NCBI RefSeq assembly: GCF_052156635.1
Contig: NZ_JBQKUO010000003.1
Location: 1-64,000, forward strand
Reading direction: 5' to 3'
Length of the DNA stretch: 64,000 nt
From: Nitrospina sp052156635
GTDB lineage: Bacteria; Nitrospinota; Nitrospinia; Nitrospinales; Nitrospinaceae
Part shown: one piece after another, positions 25,962 through 35,413 of the stretch
Numbering within the stretch: position 1 is the stretch's first letter
How the letters are laid out: every line of letters starts with the position of its first letter
Translations under genes and position numbers: made by a program
The notes under the pieces: model-generated
The model's input: the letters and a program-made list of their open reading frames with translations, nothing else
Told to the model about the DNA's origin: nothing
The model's database searches: none

Positions 25962-26858
25962 CTATTTATTTTTCACCGCATGACCGCCGAACTGGTTGCG
26001 AAGAGCGGCAAGGAGCTTCATGGCGAACGAGTTCTGCTGACGCGACTGAAACCGCGCGAACAGGCTCTGCGTGATCACAGGTGCCGGGGTATCGAAATCG
26101 ATGGCCGCCTGCACCGCCCAGCGTCCTTCTCCACTGTCTTCCACGTACGGCTCCAGTTTCGACAGGTCCGGGTCGTCCCTCAATGCCCGCTCCGCCAGAT
26201 CCAGCAACCAGGACCGCACAACGCTTCCCTTCTGCCACACCCCACTCACCGCATGGAGGTCGATGTCGAAGGGAGAGTTGTTCATGATCTCGAAGCCTTC
26301 GGCATACGCCTGCATCATGCCGTACTCGATGCCGTTGTGCACCATCTTGACGAAATGGCCGGAACCGCTGGCGCCCACGTGCAGGTGTCCGTTCTCCGGA
26401 GCCAGCGCTTCGAAGACGGGTTCCATATAACGGCACGGTTCATCATGGCCGCCGTACATCAGGCAGTAGCCTTCCTTCAATCCCCACACACCCCCGCTGG
26501 TGCCGCAGTCGATGTAATGCATGCCGCGGTCATGCACTTTTTCCGCCACCTTTCCCGTATCCCGCCAGTTGGAATTGCCGCCGTCGATGATGATGTCGTT
26601 GGGATTGAGCAATTCCATCAGGACGTCCACCGTCTCCCAAACCGGGGTCCCGGCGGGCACCATGATCCACACCGCCTTTCTCTCCGGCAATCGCTGTACC
26701 AGCGTGTTGAGGGAGTCGGCGGCCTGCGCCCCCTGCCGGACCGCAAACGCCATCCTTTCCTCGGAACGGTCATGCGCCACCACCTCGTGTCCCGCGGAAA
26801 CCAGCCGCTGGACCATGTTCGCGCCCATCTTTCCCAATCCCACAAATCCGATCTTCAT
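25962..26858 (-). CDS. gnd: 6-phosphogluconate dehydrogenase, short NAD-type
   Basis: 298 aa, the length of the NAD-preferring (GntZ/GndA-like) form rather than the ~470-aa NADP enzyme. Rossmann loop GFVGLGKMGANMV, substrate motif DCGTSGGVWGL, and the catalytic Lys-Asn in KMVHNGIEYGMMQAYAEGFEI. It decarboxylates 6-phosphogluconate to ribulose-5-phosphate. ATG 26858 has a perfect AAAGGAGG-type Shine-Dalgarno; the extension to 26897 is rejected. First gene of the gnd-zwf-pgl unit. Coenzyme preference is inferred from length and family. Confidence 0.93.
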   Translation of the reverse strand: MKIGFVGLGKMGANMVQRLVSAGHEVVAHDRSEERMAFAVRQGAQAADSLNTLVQRLPERKAVWIMVPAGTPVWETVDVLMELLNPNDIIIDGGNSNWRDTGKVAEKVHDRGMHYIDCGTSGGVWGLKEGYCLMYGGHDEPCRYMEPVFEALAPENGHLHVGASGSGHFVKMVHNGIEYGMMQAYAEGFEIMNNSPFDIDLHAVSGVWQKGSVVRSWLLDLAERALRDDPDLSKLEPYVEDSGEGRWAVQAAIDFDTPAPVITQSLFARFQSRQQNSFAMKLLAALRNQFGGHAVKNK

Positions 26859-26903
26859 ATCCCCTCCTTTCGGGTGGTCCGGGTTCTGTGCCTGCATGTG
26901 TTC

Positions 26904-26932
26904 ATTATATACCCTGCACGGTCTACATCGGA
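26904..26932 (-). promoter_or_regulatory. Probable promoter of gnd-zwf-pgl
   Basis: A perfect TATAAT on the minus strand (26904-26909) with only a weak -35 (TTCCGA-like, about 18 bases away). It would start transcription near 26897, about 40 bases before gnd. Confidence 0.45.
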
Positions 26933-26942
26933 AAAGCAGGCT

Positions 26943-26971
26943 TTGAATTTTTTCCGGAATCAGAATACAAT
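26943..26971 (+). promoter_or_regulatory. Predicted sigma-70 promoter of the 27049 gene
   Basis: TTGAAT, 17-base spacer, TACAAT; both boxes are close to consensus. The start is near 26978, a leader of about 70 bases. It is divergent from the gnd promoter 11 bases away, so a shared regulator could act on both. Confidence 0.65.
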
Positions 26972-27048
26972 TTCGGCACCTGAAATCGTTCTGCCATTTT
27001 CGAGTTCGTTTTCATTTTCCAGATTCATCCGCAAGTTGACAGGTACCC

Positions 27049-27978
27049 ATGGAACTTCCCCCAACATCCGGCCCGGTCTTCACTGAGGACCAGCACACCA
27101 ACCTCTATCATTTGAATGAACTGTACGGCAACGTCGCCCAAACGGTTTCCGCCGTCATGCAAAGCCGTTACGGAATGGACATCCCCATTTCGTCCGGGAT
27201 CTGGGGCGGTACGTACCTCATCGCCGAACCCAACGGCAAATCCAAGCGGCGCATCTGGAGGTATTACTGCATCGTCAACCTGCCATCCGGCGGTCCGCTG
27301 GAGGAACACGAAAACCTGGAAAAACTGGTCGGTGTGTATTCCACCACCCTTCGCCAGGCATTCATGCCGGAGGGTCTGGACCTCAAACTCAAGATGTGGG
27401 GCGGCCGCCTGCCCTACACCAACAAGGTCAAACCCAACATCACCATGCACATGGAAGACGCCACCGAAACCGTGCGCTGGGTGAGGCCCATATTCGTGTG
27501 GAACACGGCGACATGGGAGCAGTCCATCATTTACGACACCCTGCGTCTGGTGAAGGAACTGAAGCAGAACCTGAACCGTGACCGCGAACCGCCGCTCAAG
27601 GATCCTCAACAGATCAAATACCTGCTCCAGGACATCATCATTCTTTACAAAACGCTGGAGCAGGCGCACGATCCGGATTTCATCGAGCACGCGGAGGGAT
27701 TAATAAAAGACATGACTCAAGCCTTCCTCCAGGGCCTGTCCGAACCGGACGAAATTCTGAACTGGTACCACAAGGTGCACCAGTATCTGCTCATTTATGG
27801 ATACGAGCAGACCCTGGAGATGCATTATCAGCCCTACCGCCTCGACGTGCGTGCAATGGAACACTGGCCGGTGGGCAAGATCAATTTCGTTCCCGATGAG
27901 CTCCAGACGAAACTCATCCCACCCATCCAGAGCATCTTCGCCACCTTCCGCGAGCACCTGAACAATCATTCAGGCTAA
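27049..27978 (+). CDS. Conserved hypothetical protein
   Basis: 309 aa, soluble, no signal peptide or recognisable catalytic motif. It is rich in aromatic residues (IWGGTYLIAE, RIWRYYCIVN, WNTATWEQSIIY) in the first half and mainly helical in the second (IKYLLQDIIILYKTLEQAHD, EILNWYHKVHQYLLIYGYEQ). It has its own promoter and no operon partner. I do not recognise the family. Confidence 0.6.
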   Translation: MELPPTSGPVFTEDQHTNLYHLNELYGNVAQTVSAVMQSRYGMDIPISSGIWGGTYLIAEPNGKSKRRIWRYYCIVNLPSGGPLEEHENLEKLVGVYSTTLRQAFMPEGLDLKLKMWGGRLPYTNKVKPNITMHMEDATETVRWVRPIFVWNTATWEQSIIYDTLRLVKELKQNLNRDREPPLKDPQQIKYLLQDIIILYKTLEQAHDPDFIEHAEGLIKDMTQAFLQGLSEPDEILNWYHKVHQYLLIYGYEQTLEMHYQPYRLDVRAMEHWPVGKINFVPDELQTKLIPPIQSIFATFREHLNNHSG

Positions 27979-28008
27979 AACAACGGTCACAAAGAAAAAC
28001 CTCTCCCC

Positions 28009-28725
28009 TTACGGGTCGTTGGCGCTTCCCGCTTCCTTCACTTCCGGCGGCAGATTCTTTTTACCTTTAAATTGTTTGTAGAGTGTTGGAATGAGGGCGA
28101 ACAGGCCGAGCAGGGCAAACGACCCCAGCACTTCCGGCGAGGCGATGTCGCCCAGCTTGTCGATGGAGGCGAGGTTCGCCCCGGCGTTGGCGTAGACGAA
28201 GGAACCTGGCATGATTCCGAACATGGTGCCGATGAAATACGTGCCGAGCCGAACGCGCGTCAGTCCGGAGACCAGGTTGATGAGGAAAAACGGAAAGAGC
28301 GGAACCAGCCGCAAAAACAGGATGTATCCCAGTGCGTTGCTGGAAAAACCGTCATTGAAGGTCTTGATGCGGTCGCCGAATTTCTTTTCCACCCATTCCT
28401 GAAGCAGGAACCGCGCCACCAGGAACGCCAGCGTCGCCCCAACGGTCGCCCCGACGTTGACGATGAGAGTCCCCGTCCAGGCACCGAAGATCGCCCCCGC
28501 AGTGAGCGTGAGGATGGTCGCACCGGGCAGACTCAAAGCCACGGTCACGATATATACGGCGATGAAACCCAGGATCATCGACCACGTGTTGGCTTTATAA
28601 AATGCATCCAACTGGTCGCGATGCGTTTTCAGGCTTTCCAGCGACAGAAACCGGCCTAGATCGAAAACATAAAACGCGACGATGGCCAACGCAAACACCA
28701 GCAGCAGTGTGATCTTTTTTTTCAT
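28009..28725 (-). CDS. TVP38/TMEM64-family membrane protein
   Basis: 238 aa with about six hydrophobic segments. The DedA/TVP38 (SNARE-associated) core is clear: TVALSLPGATILTLTAGAIFGAW, GATVGATLAFLVARFLLQEW and RLVPLFPFFLINLVSGLTRV with the conserved glycines and prolines and F-x-x-G-T-x-x-G later (YFIGTMFGIMPGSFVY). Family members are linked to lipid scrambling and membrane homeostasis. ATG 28725 (MKKK) is preferred; a TTG at 28752 would add nine residues. Confidence 0.87.
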   Translation of the reverse strand: MKKKITLLLVFALAIVAFYVFDLGRFLSLESLKTHRDQLDAFYKANTWSMILGFIAVYIVTVALSLPGATILTLTAGAIFGAWTGTLIVNVGATVGATLAFLVARFLLQEWVEKKFGDRIKTFNDGFSSNALGYILFLRLVPLFPFFLINLVSGLTRVRLGTYFIGTMFGIMPGSFVYANAGANLASIDKLGDIASPEVLGSFALLGLFALIPTLYKQFKGKKNLPPEVKEAGSANDP

Positions 28726-28881
28726 ACCTGGCTTTTCACCCTCTGCTCTCAAAGAAGTGTTGAAACCGCTTCAGTATACCAGACGCCGGCAATGGATATG
28801 GATCGTGCGGTTGAGTCGTCAGGTAAGGCTTTTCCTTACAAATGGGAGACATTTGGGAGACGGGACCCGGCGAAGGCTGGC

Positions 28882-30168
28882 TCAGCAACCGTGTTCTTTG
28901 GACATCCGTTTCAGGCGGTTGTAAAACACATCCTGGATTTCCCGACGTATCTTCGCCGACTGGTATTCCACCATGCTTCCGCCTTTTTCAATGAACCGGA
29001 TCTGCTGAATGACCCCGGTGCACAGGGGATTGGGTTTCCGGGCGAGGTTGACTTTGTTCTCCAGCAACATGAGGTCGCAGAACTCGATGCCCGCCTTCAC
29101 CGTGTCCAGATACTTGGGATTGACCTTGAGCCCACGGTGATCAATGAGGTGCCGGCTGATTTCAAGCGCCATGGTGAAATGCTTCTTCGCCGAAAGATAG
29201 TCGCCGTCCAGCACCGCCTGGATGGCGAGCATCATTTCGAATCCCTTGTTGCCGGGAAAGTCTTCAATGGGGACATCGGTGAAATAACGCGTTTCATATT
29301 CGTTCATCAACTCCAGCGCCCGGCGGCGTGCGGTTTTGGGTGATAAAGAATCGCTGTCGGCAAGCCCTGCGTTGGCCGGATTGATCTGCTCGGAAATGTA
29401 AAACCAGATGAGCGTTTTGAGCGCCAGCGGCCGGGACAGAATTTTCTTTTCCAGCGCACGCTCGATGTGCTTGAGTCCCGTCAGTCGCAGGTCCTGCCCC
29501 CCCTGCAGAATGAAGTTGCCCAATCCCCCCAGCCGCGTGTTGCCGTAGCGGTATACGCCTAGCCCCACATGCGCGTCGGCGTGATGCGGATCGAGGCTGA
29601 GGGCGTCTTCAAGATGATTGTCGGCGCGCAGGCCGTCGATCAGGGCCGAAAGGATGTGTCCTTCACCATACTCGAGAAGGGCCACGTACCCTTCCGCCAC
29701 CCCGAGAAAGAAAAACGCATCGGCTCGGTCTGACTGCTTCAGGTTTTCGCGTTCCAGCAGTTTGTTGGCGATATCGATGGTCTTCTGCGAATTGGATTGA
29801 AAGGATTTCCGGATGGATTCTATCTGGTAACTTTCGGTGAAGGACAGGGTGTGCGTGAGCTCTGCATGCAGAGCGGCGGAATAAAAATACAACTTCATGA
29901 GTTCCAGTTGATGGGGAATGCTTTGCGGTTCCGATTCCAGTTCGCGGATGCGGTGTGCGAACCGGTCGAACCACGGATCAAAACGGTAATACAGCGTGTC
30001 GATCACCGCCTTCTCCGCCATCTCGTATGCAGACATTGGCTGAGAGGGCGATTCCTTCCCACTCACCGAAACCGGAATCCCGGCAAGGACAACCGCGAGC
30101 AGGATCATCAACCAGGGGATTATGGGTTGTCTTGCTGATTGCAACATAGGGGTCTGGGAAGTTTTCAT
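28882..30168 (-). CDS. Exported TPR-like helical-repeat protein
   Basis: 428 aa. The N-terminus (about residues 17-37, IPWLMILLAVVLAGIPVSVSG) is a signal peptide or anchor; the mature part is helical repeats (RADAFFFLGVAEGYVALLEY, LDPHHADAHVGLGVYRYGN). It resembles periplasmic TPR proteins of the TRAP-associated type, but no transporter gene is near. It follows another TPR gene by 10 bp in the same direction, so both are probably in one transcript. Start ATG 30168; the open frame begins at 30198. Confidence 0.65.
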   Translation of the reverse strand: MKTSQTPMLQSARQPIIPWLMILLAVVLAGIPVSVSGKESPSQPMSAYEMAEKAVIDTLYYRFDPWFDRFAHRIRELESEPQSIPHQLELMKLYFYSAALHAELTHTLSFTESYQIESIRKSFQSNSQKTIDIANKLLERENLKQSDRADAFFFLGVAEGYVALLEYGEGHILSALIDGLRADNHLEDALSLDPHHADAHVGLGVYRYGNTRLGGLGNFILQGGQDLRLTGLKHIERALEKKILSRPLALKTLIWFYISEQINPANAGLADSDSLSPKTARRRALELMNEYETRYFTDVPIEDFPGNKGFEMMLAIQAVLDGDYLSAKKHFTMALEISRHLIDHRGLKVNPKYLDTVKAGIEFCDLMLLENKVNLARKPNPLCTGVIQQIRFIEKGGSMVEYQSAKIRREIQDVFYNRLKRMSKEHGC

Positions 30169-30178
30169 AAAAGCAGAG

Positions 30179-31750
30179 TCATTCGGGGGCGGCAACAAGC
30201 AGTTGACGGATCTTCGCCACGCGATCGTGGTCCTTCAACTTGAGGTACAACTTTTCGGCTTTTTTCAGATGCGCCACCGCCGGTTCTTCCACGTGAAATA
30301 CTTCGCGGTAAAGGTACCCCAGAAGATAATGTGCATCTGGAAAATCCGGCTTGATGCGCAGGACTTCGACGAACGCGTCGCGCGCCGCATCATGGTTTCC
30401 GCAGTCCATGCAGGCGAGTCCCAGAGAAAACCGGACCTGCAGGGAATCCGGCGCCAACCGTGCGGCCCGCTCGAACATGTCGAGCGCGGTTTCCAGCTGG
30501 TCCTCAAAGCGATACGCCGTACCCAGGTAATAGTACACGTTGTAATTGTCCGGATCGACTTCTCTTGCCTTCTCCAGCACATAGATCACATCGTGGTATT
30601 CCCCCCGCCGCAGGTAGGCGGCAGCCAGGGCGATGTGCGCATGGATGAAATCGGGCTTGAGCCGGATCGACTGCTTGAACGCGCCAATGGCGCTGACCAG
30701 CGTGTCCATCCCCTGTTCTTCCAGGCTGCCGTAGGCAACGCCCATATTGTAATAGGCGTCGAGAAAGTTCGGTTCGAACGCGATGGCCATCTTGTATGCG
30801 TCGATGGCCCGCTGGTAGAGTCCCAGCGTTTGCAACCGAAGACCTTCTTTCATCCATTCCTCTGCGGAGTCTTCTTCCGGTGCTTCTTCGCGCGACTGGT
30901 TCAACTGCTGCGCCATCGACGCACGCAACAAATCGCCTTTTTGAACATAAAGGTGTTCGGCTTCCTCCAGGTACTTTTTGCGCCGTTCCTTGTTGCGCAG
31001 TTTTTTGATATGCAGGGCACCCAGTTCGTAATAGGCGTCGGCGAACTTCGGCTGAATGCGCACCGCATTTTTGAACGCCGTGCGCGCCGCGGCGTTCAGT
31101 TCGTATTCGATGAATGCGTGCCCCAGCATGTAATATGCCTGTGCCAGGCATCGCACTTTTTCGCCTTCTTCCTTCTCAGCCAGCGTATCGGGATCGATGT
31201 ACCGCCCCAGGTTGTCCGAAGCGTAGGTCAGCCAGTGATCGGCCACGTTGAAATCCTGCACTCGCTGAACGCTGTCCTTCATGGCGGAATAGGCTTTCTG
31301 GTCCTTCCCCATCAACCAGCAGGCAATAGCCAGATCGTAATAAACCTGCACGGCATCGGGTTTCAGCTTGAGCGCCTTGCGGTAGTAATCCGCTTCCAGT
31401 TTGTGCTTGCCCATGCTTCCACACACGTAACCCAGCATGTGATAGACGGGGTAGGCCTCCGGCTCTTTTTCCATTACATCGGAGAACACGCCGAGCGCCC
31501 CCAGGTAGTTGCCGCGCACACAGTGCATCACCCCGTCCAGAAAATACTCCGGGTCCTGCCAGTCGTAAGGAAACAGCTCCATTACCGGTTCCGCCTTGCG
31601 CCGCACGGCCTTGTCGGTCCGGTGAAACCGTTCGACTTTTTCCAGCATGTCGGGGTACTTCTTGAGCAATTCCTCGCCCAGTGTGGAAAGGGCTTCGTCT
31701 CCCGACGTAAGGGAGAAACTGGATTTGCGTTCAGTGCGCGGCTTTTTCAT
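30179..31750 (-). CDS. Cytoplasmic TPR-repeat protein
   Basis: 523 aa with at least ten TPR units, for example AYPVYHMLGYVCGSMGKHKL, YYNMGVAYGSLEEQG and VYYYLGTAYRFEDQLETALD. There is no signal peptide. TPR arrays bind partner proteins; the partner cannot be read from the sequence. The C-terminal units are the most regular. It is upstream of the exported TPR protein and has a TATAAT at 31790-31795 before it. Confidence 0.85.
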   Translation of the reverse strand: MKKPRTERKSSFSLTSGDEALSTLGEELLKKYPDMLEKVERFHRTDKAVRRKAEPVMELFPYDWQDPEYFLDGVMHCVRGNYLGALGVFSDVMEKEPEAYPVYHMLGYVCGSMGKHKLEADYYRKALKLKPDAVQVYYDLAIACWLMGKDQKAYSAMKDSVQRVQDFNVADHWLTYASDNLGRYIDPDTLAEKEEGEKVRCLAQAYYMLGHAFIEYELNAAARTAFKNAVRIQPKFADAYYELGALHIKKLRNKERRKKYLEEAEHLYVQKGDLLRASMAQQLNQSREEAPEEDSAEEWMKEGLRLQTLGLYQRAIDAYKMAIAFEPNFLDAYYNMGVAYGSLEEQGMDTLVSAIGAFKQSIRLKPDFIHAHIALAAAYLRRGEYHDVIYVLEKAREVDPDNYNVYYYLGTAYRFEDQLETALDMFERAARLAPDSLQVRFSLGLACMDCGNHDAARDAFVEVLRIKPDFPDAHYLLGYLYREVFHVEEPAVAHLKKAEKLYLKLKDHDRVAKIRQLLVAAPE

Positions 31751-31789
31751 GATGGACGGAAGATTCCGGTCAGATTGTCAATCTCCCCG

Positions 31790-31818
31790 ATTATAAAAGG
31801 AAGTGCAGAGCTTTAAAA
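31790..31818 (-). promoter_or_regulatory. Possible promoter of the TPR gene pair
   Basis: A perfect TATAAT on the minus strand, with TTTTAA 17 bases before it as a poor -35. It lies 40 bases before the ATG at 31750. Confidence 0.4.
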
Positions 31819-31871
31819 GCACAACGCGAAAAAGCCGGGTCAAAGCGTAAATTCAGGGGATATTTGGCGGG

Positions 31872-32576
31872 TTAAAGAGGTTGCCCGTTGTCCACCCGGA
31901 GCGTCCCGTTTTCCACGCGCAGAATACAGTCGGCGGTGCGCCGGGCCTGCTCTACCTGGTGAGTCACCCACACGATCGTGTGCCGTGACTTGAGGGACAG
32001 GATCAATTCCTCAATGGCCCGGGCGGATTTCGGATCGAGCGCCGAGGTGGGCTCGTCCATCAAAAGTATTTCCGGGTCGACCGCCAGGGTTCGCGCGATG
32101 GCGAGGCGTTGCTGTTGTCCCTGCGACAACGTCGGTGCAGGATCGTCCAATCGATCCTTCACTTCATTCCAGAGAAATGCTTTTTTGAGCGCCTGCTCGG
32201 CTCGCTCGGGAAACTCGATCTTTTTTTCCGGAAGATGGTGACGCAACCCAAACACCACGTTGTGGTAAATACTTTTTGGGAACACACAAGGTTTCTGGAA
32301 AATCAGGCCCACACGGCGGCGCAAGGCGTACTCATCCACGGGATCGTTGTAAATATCCTGCCCCAGGACCGAAACGGTTCCTTCCACGACAAAACCGGGC
32401 AATGCGTCGTTCATTCGGCAAAACGCGCGAAGCAGCGTGGATTTGCCGCTGCCCGAAGCACCGGTCAGGGCACAGACCGAATTCCGTGGGAACGCCCCGT
32501 ACACGTTTTTGAGCACCACCCGGTCCCCGTAGCGCAGAGTGACCGCCTCCAGCGACAGCACCGGTTCATCGCTCAT
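31872..32576 (-). CDS. pstB: Phosphate ABC transporter ATP-binding protein
   Basis: 234 aa. Walker A GASGSGKST, signature LSQGQQQRLAIARTL, Walker B ILLMDEPTSALD and the switch His in WVTHQVEQARR. LSQGQ rather than LSGGQ is common in Pst/MetN-type ATPases. It powers PstCA and is the last gene of pstSCAB. ATG 32576 overlaps the pstA stop. The open frame continues upstream to 33326, but only as an out-of-frame reading of pstA. PstB is usually ~250-260 aa, so this one is short. Confidence 0.93.
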   Translation of the reverse strand: MSDEPVLSLEAVTLRYGDRVVLKNVYGAFPRNSVCALTGASGSGKSTLLRAFCRMNDALPGFVVEGTVSVLGQDIYNDPVDEYALRRRVGLIFQKPCVFPKSIYHNVVFGLRHHLPEKKIEFPERAEQALKKAFLWNEVKDRLDDPAPTLSQGQQQRLAIARTLAVDPEILLMDEPTSALDPKSARAIEELILSLKSRHTIVWVTHQVEQARRTADCILRVENGTLRVDNGQPL

Positions 32577-33421
32577 CGTTGGGCCTCCATTTGAATTCGC
32601 GTGCGCCAGAACAACGCAAGTGCGATCAGCCCCATCACCCCCATTAACAGGACAAACGCCGCACCCCATGCCTGAGACACGGCCTGAGGATCGAGCGCCT
32701 CCTGCGCCAGCACCAGAATGTGTGTCTGCAGGGTGGTGACAGGTTCGGTGAACGAGCGCGGTACGGTGACACCGGAGAACACCGTCGCGGTGAACATGAT
32801 TGCCGCCGTCTCCCCCGCCGCGCGGGCAAGACCCAACAGGGTCCCCGTAACCAACCCGGACACGCTGTGCGGAAGAATGACGGACCGGATCAATTGCCCC
32901 GGCGTCAACCCCAACGCCAGTCCCGCCTCGCGATAGTGCGTGGGAATCGACTCGACCGTCTCGAGCAGGCTGATATGCAGTGTGGGCAGGATCATGATGG
33001 CGAGGATCAACGTGCCTGTGAGCCACGACACCCCGGTGTCCAATAAAACCCCGAACACGATATAACCCATGAGGCCGAACAGCACCGTCGGCATGGCGTT
33101 CAGCGAATAGATGAGGGAACGAAAACTTTTCTTTAAACGCGGGGAGCGCACAAACTCTGTTGTGAACAACACCGATCCCAACGCCACCGGCAGGCACACC
33201 AGGGCCGCACCTGTCATCAACAGCACCGTACCCAGAATCTGATACCGCACGCCGCCGGCCTGGCCAAACCCGGACGACGGTTCGGTGAGAAAAGCAATAT
33301 CCAGAACCGGAGCGCCGCGCATCCACACCGTCACCAGAATGAATCCAAGAATGAGGCAGCCGAAAACAGCAAGCGCGCCGGAGAAGGCGATGCCCAGCTT
33401 TTCAAATGCGCGCCGGTTCAT
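32573..33421 (-). CDS. pstA: Phosphate ABC transporter permease PstA
   Basis: 282 aa, six predicted helices. The permease loop EAGLALGLTPGQLIRSVILP (EAA motif) and GLARAAGETAAIMFTATVFSG are characteristic. ATG 33421 overlaps the pstC stop, and its own stop overlaps pstB, so the three are translationally coupled. Confidence 0.93.
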   Translation of the reverse strand: MNRRAFEKLGIAFSGALAVFGCLILGFILVTVWMRGAPVLDIAFLTEPSSGFGQAGGVRYQILGTVLLMTGAALVCLPVALGSVLFTTEFVRSPRLKKSFRSLIYSLNAMPTVLFGLMGYIVFGVLLDTGVSWLTGTLILAIMILPTLHISLLETVESIPTHYREAGLALGLTPGQLIRSVILPHSVSGLVTGTLLGLARAAGETAAIMFTATVFSGVTVPRSFTEPVTTLQTHILVLAQEALDPQAVSQAWGAAFVLLMGVMGLIALALFWRTRIQMEAQR

Positions 33422-34305
33422 GCTTTCACCCTTTTGAGAAGCCGGTTTCCAAGCCACGACAGCATCATGACCATGACGAACAGGATCAAGCCCAGCCCGA
33501 TGAGTGCGTGCCATTGCAGACCGAATCCCAACGACTCCGCCGCTTCGCGCCCGATCTTGGACGGGATGCTCTGTCCCGGAAGAAACACGTCGAACCAGGG
33601 GTCCGGGATGCGGTCGAGTCCGCCGATCACCAGCATCACAGCGATGGTTTCGCCCATGGCGCGCCCCATGCCGAGGAACACCGCACCCGCGATGCCGGGT
33701 ACAGCCTGCGGCAGGACCGCACGCAGAACCGTCTCCCACCTCGTGAGGCCCAGGCCCAGTGCCGTGTCACGCACCTCCCCCGGTACCGCCTGCAGGGCGT
33801 CTTCGGCAAGCGTCATCACCGTCGGCAGGATCATCACCGCCAGCAACAGTCCCGCCGTGAACAGCGTGTTGCCGTCGATCAATCCGAAGACATCACGCAC
33901 CCAGACCGCCACCAGCGTGACGCCCATCAGGCCATACACGATACCCGGCACCCCGGCGAGCAGCTCCATCACCGCCTTGACCATGAGGCGCGCGCGAGAC
34001 GGCAGGAATTCCGATGTGAACACCGCCGCACCCAGAGCCACGGGCAACGTGAACGCCAAAGCGATCGCCGTCACCCACAAAGTGCCGGTGATCATCGGCA
34101 GTGCGCCATACACCTCACCGGGAAACCATTCGGTACCCGTCAGGAAAGAAACGCCCTGTTGCGAAAAAATGGGAAGGCTTTCCCATAAAAGGAAGGAGAA
34201 CAACACCGCCACCACCAACACCGCCATCAGCGCCATCGCCCCGGTCACCCAGAACGCCGGGCCCCGGTAGGAAGAAACGACGATGGACGGGGTGCGGAAT
34301 TGCAT
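33418..34305 (-). CDS. pstC: Phosphate ABC transporter permease PstC
   Basis: 295 aa, about six helices. Motifs GAAVFTSEFLPSRARLMVKA, ELLAGVPGIVYGLMG, DTALGLGLTRWETVLRAVLP and GRAMGETIAVMLVIGG are typical of PstC. It starts 26 bp after pstS and forms the channel with PstA in the inner membrane. Confidence 0.95.
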   Translation of the reverse strand: MQFRTPSIVVSSYRGPAFWVTGAMALMAVLVVAVLFSFLLWESLPIFSQQGVSFLTGTEWFPGEVYGALPMITGTLWVTAIALAFTLPVALGAAVFTSEFLPSRARLMVKAVMELLAGVPGIVYGLMGVTLVAVWVRDVFGLIDGNTLFTAGLLLAVMILPTVMTLAEDALQAVPGEVRDTALGLGLTRWETVLRAVLPQAVPGIAGAVFLGMGRAMGETIAVMLVIGGLDRIPDPWFDVFLPGQSIPSKIGREAAESLGFGLQWHALIGLGLILFVMVMMLSWLGNRLLKRVKA

Positions 34306-34331
34306 GCAGAGGACCTCCTGCGGATGGATAA

Positions 34332-35189
34332 TCAGTTGACGGGCACAGGGCCGTTGACCGGAATGTAACCGGACTCCTGCACGATGGCCTGTCCCTTCGG
34401 CCCCAGCAGGTAATCGATGAACGTTTTCACCTCACCCCGGGACCGCCCGGCAGTGACCAGGTTCAGGTTGCGCGCGATGGGAAACGACCCGTTCCTTACA
34501 TTTTCCAGCGTGGGTTCGATAACCCGGCCTTCGGTGCGAATGCCCACACCGGAAACGTCAGCATTGATCCACGCCAGGGACAACATGCCGATCGCGGCGT
34601 CGCTCTGCGCGATCTTGGCCTGCTCTTCGTTGTTCGATCCGGTCACCAGCCGCGCCCCCGGAGCCCGCGCCTTTTCGTCGCCGAACACGAACCGCATGAA
34701 CACATGCCGCGTACCGCGATGCGGTTCCTTGTCAATAACGATTATGCGGCGGTCGGGTCCCCCAACCTCTTTCCAGTTGGTGATCCGGCCCTGGTAAATG
34801 GCGCGGATCTCATCGCGGCTGAGCGATGTCACCCCGGCCTGGTAAACTTCCGACGAGATAACGCAGGCCACAGCGTCGCGTCCCACCACATGCACCTGCA
34901 AACCCACGTCGCCATAATGCGCGGTTTCTTCCGGCGACACCTGGCGTGAGGCGAGCCCGATGTCCAGCCGTCCGGTCCCGACGCCATGGATTCCGACGCC
35001 ACTGCCGCCAGCGTTGACGGTGATGCGAACACCCTCATGCAGCCGTTGAAAACGCTCGGCGGCAACCGTGAGGACAGGCAGCACCGTGGTCGACCCCCCG
35101 ACACGGATGAGTGTGTTGTCCTGCGCCGGTGAAGGGACCGCATTCATGAACAGGATCGCCAGCGCACCCGCAAGCACACGAAAAATCAA
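34332..35189 (-). CDS. pstS: Phosphate-binding protein PstS
   Basis: 285 aa. Signal peptide to about residue 23 (LAILFMNAVPSPAQD), then the phosphate-binding domain: VGGSTTVLPVLTVAAERF, NAGGSGVGIHGVGTGRLDIG and SREVSPEE-like segments. The start is TTG 35189, supported by GGGAGGT six bases upstream; no ATG is better placed. It delivers phosphate to PstCA. phoU and phoBR are not in the window. Confidence 0.93.
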   Translation of the reverse strand: MIFRVLAGALAILFMNAVPSPAQDNTLIRVGGSTTVLPVLTVAAERFQRLHEGVRITVNAGGSGVGIHGVGTGRLDIGLASRQVSPEETAHYGDVGLQVHVVGRDAVACVISSEVYQAGVTSLSRDEIRAIYQGRITNWKEVGGPDRRIIVIDKEPHRGTRHVFMRFVFGDEKARAPGARLVTGSNNEEQAKIAQSDAAIGMLSLAWINADVSGVGIRTEGRVIEPTLENVRNGSFPIARNLNLVTAGRSRGEVKTFIDYLLGPKGQAIVQESGYIPVNGPVPVN

Positions 35190-35242
35190 TGAGACCTCCC
35201 TTTTGGCTCGCCCTTCAGATTGAATGACCCGCCTCCTCCCAG

Positions 35243-35272
35243 TATATCTGTATATTCATATATTTATATATA
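35243..35272. promoter_or_regulatory. A+T-rich tract upstream of pstS
   Basis: About 30 bases of alternating T and A (TATATTCATATATTTATATA) in otherwise G+C-rich DNA, 55-85 bases before the pstS TTG. It is the likely promoter/operator zone. A PHO box could not be identified by eye. Confidence 0.35.
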
Positions 35273-35413
35273 CGGGGCAATCGGTTTTTTCGTCGCAGTA
35301 CAGGGGTGCTACCTTACGCGTTTTTTTGAATACGGACAGATCCTGAAACGGCCTTCCTCCCCAGCGCCCGTCCGGCTTGCAAATTTCGCCGTTACGACTA
35401 TGATGAAAGGCCG

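Noticed and set aside
32577..33326. N-terminal extension of pstB
   Set aside because: It is an out-of-frame reading of pstA, with no family similarity; MSDEPVLSLEAV is the normal PstB start and it overlaps the pstA stop.
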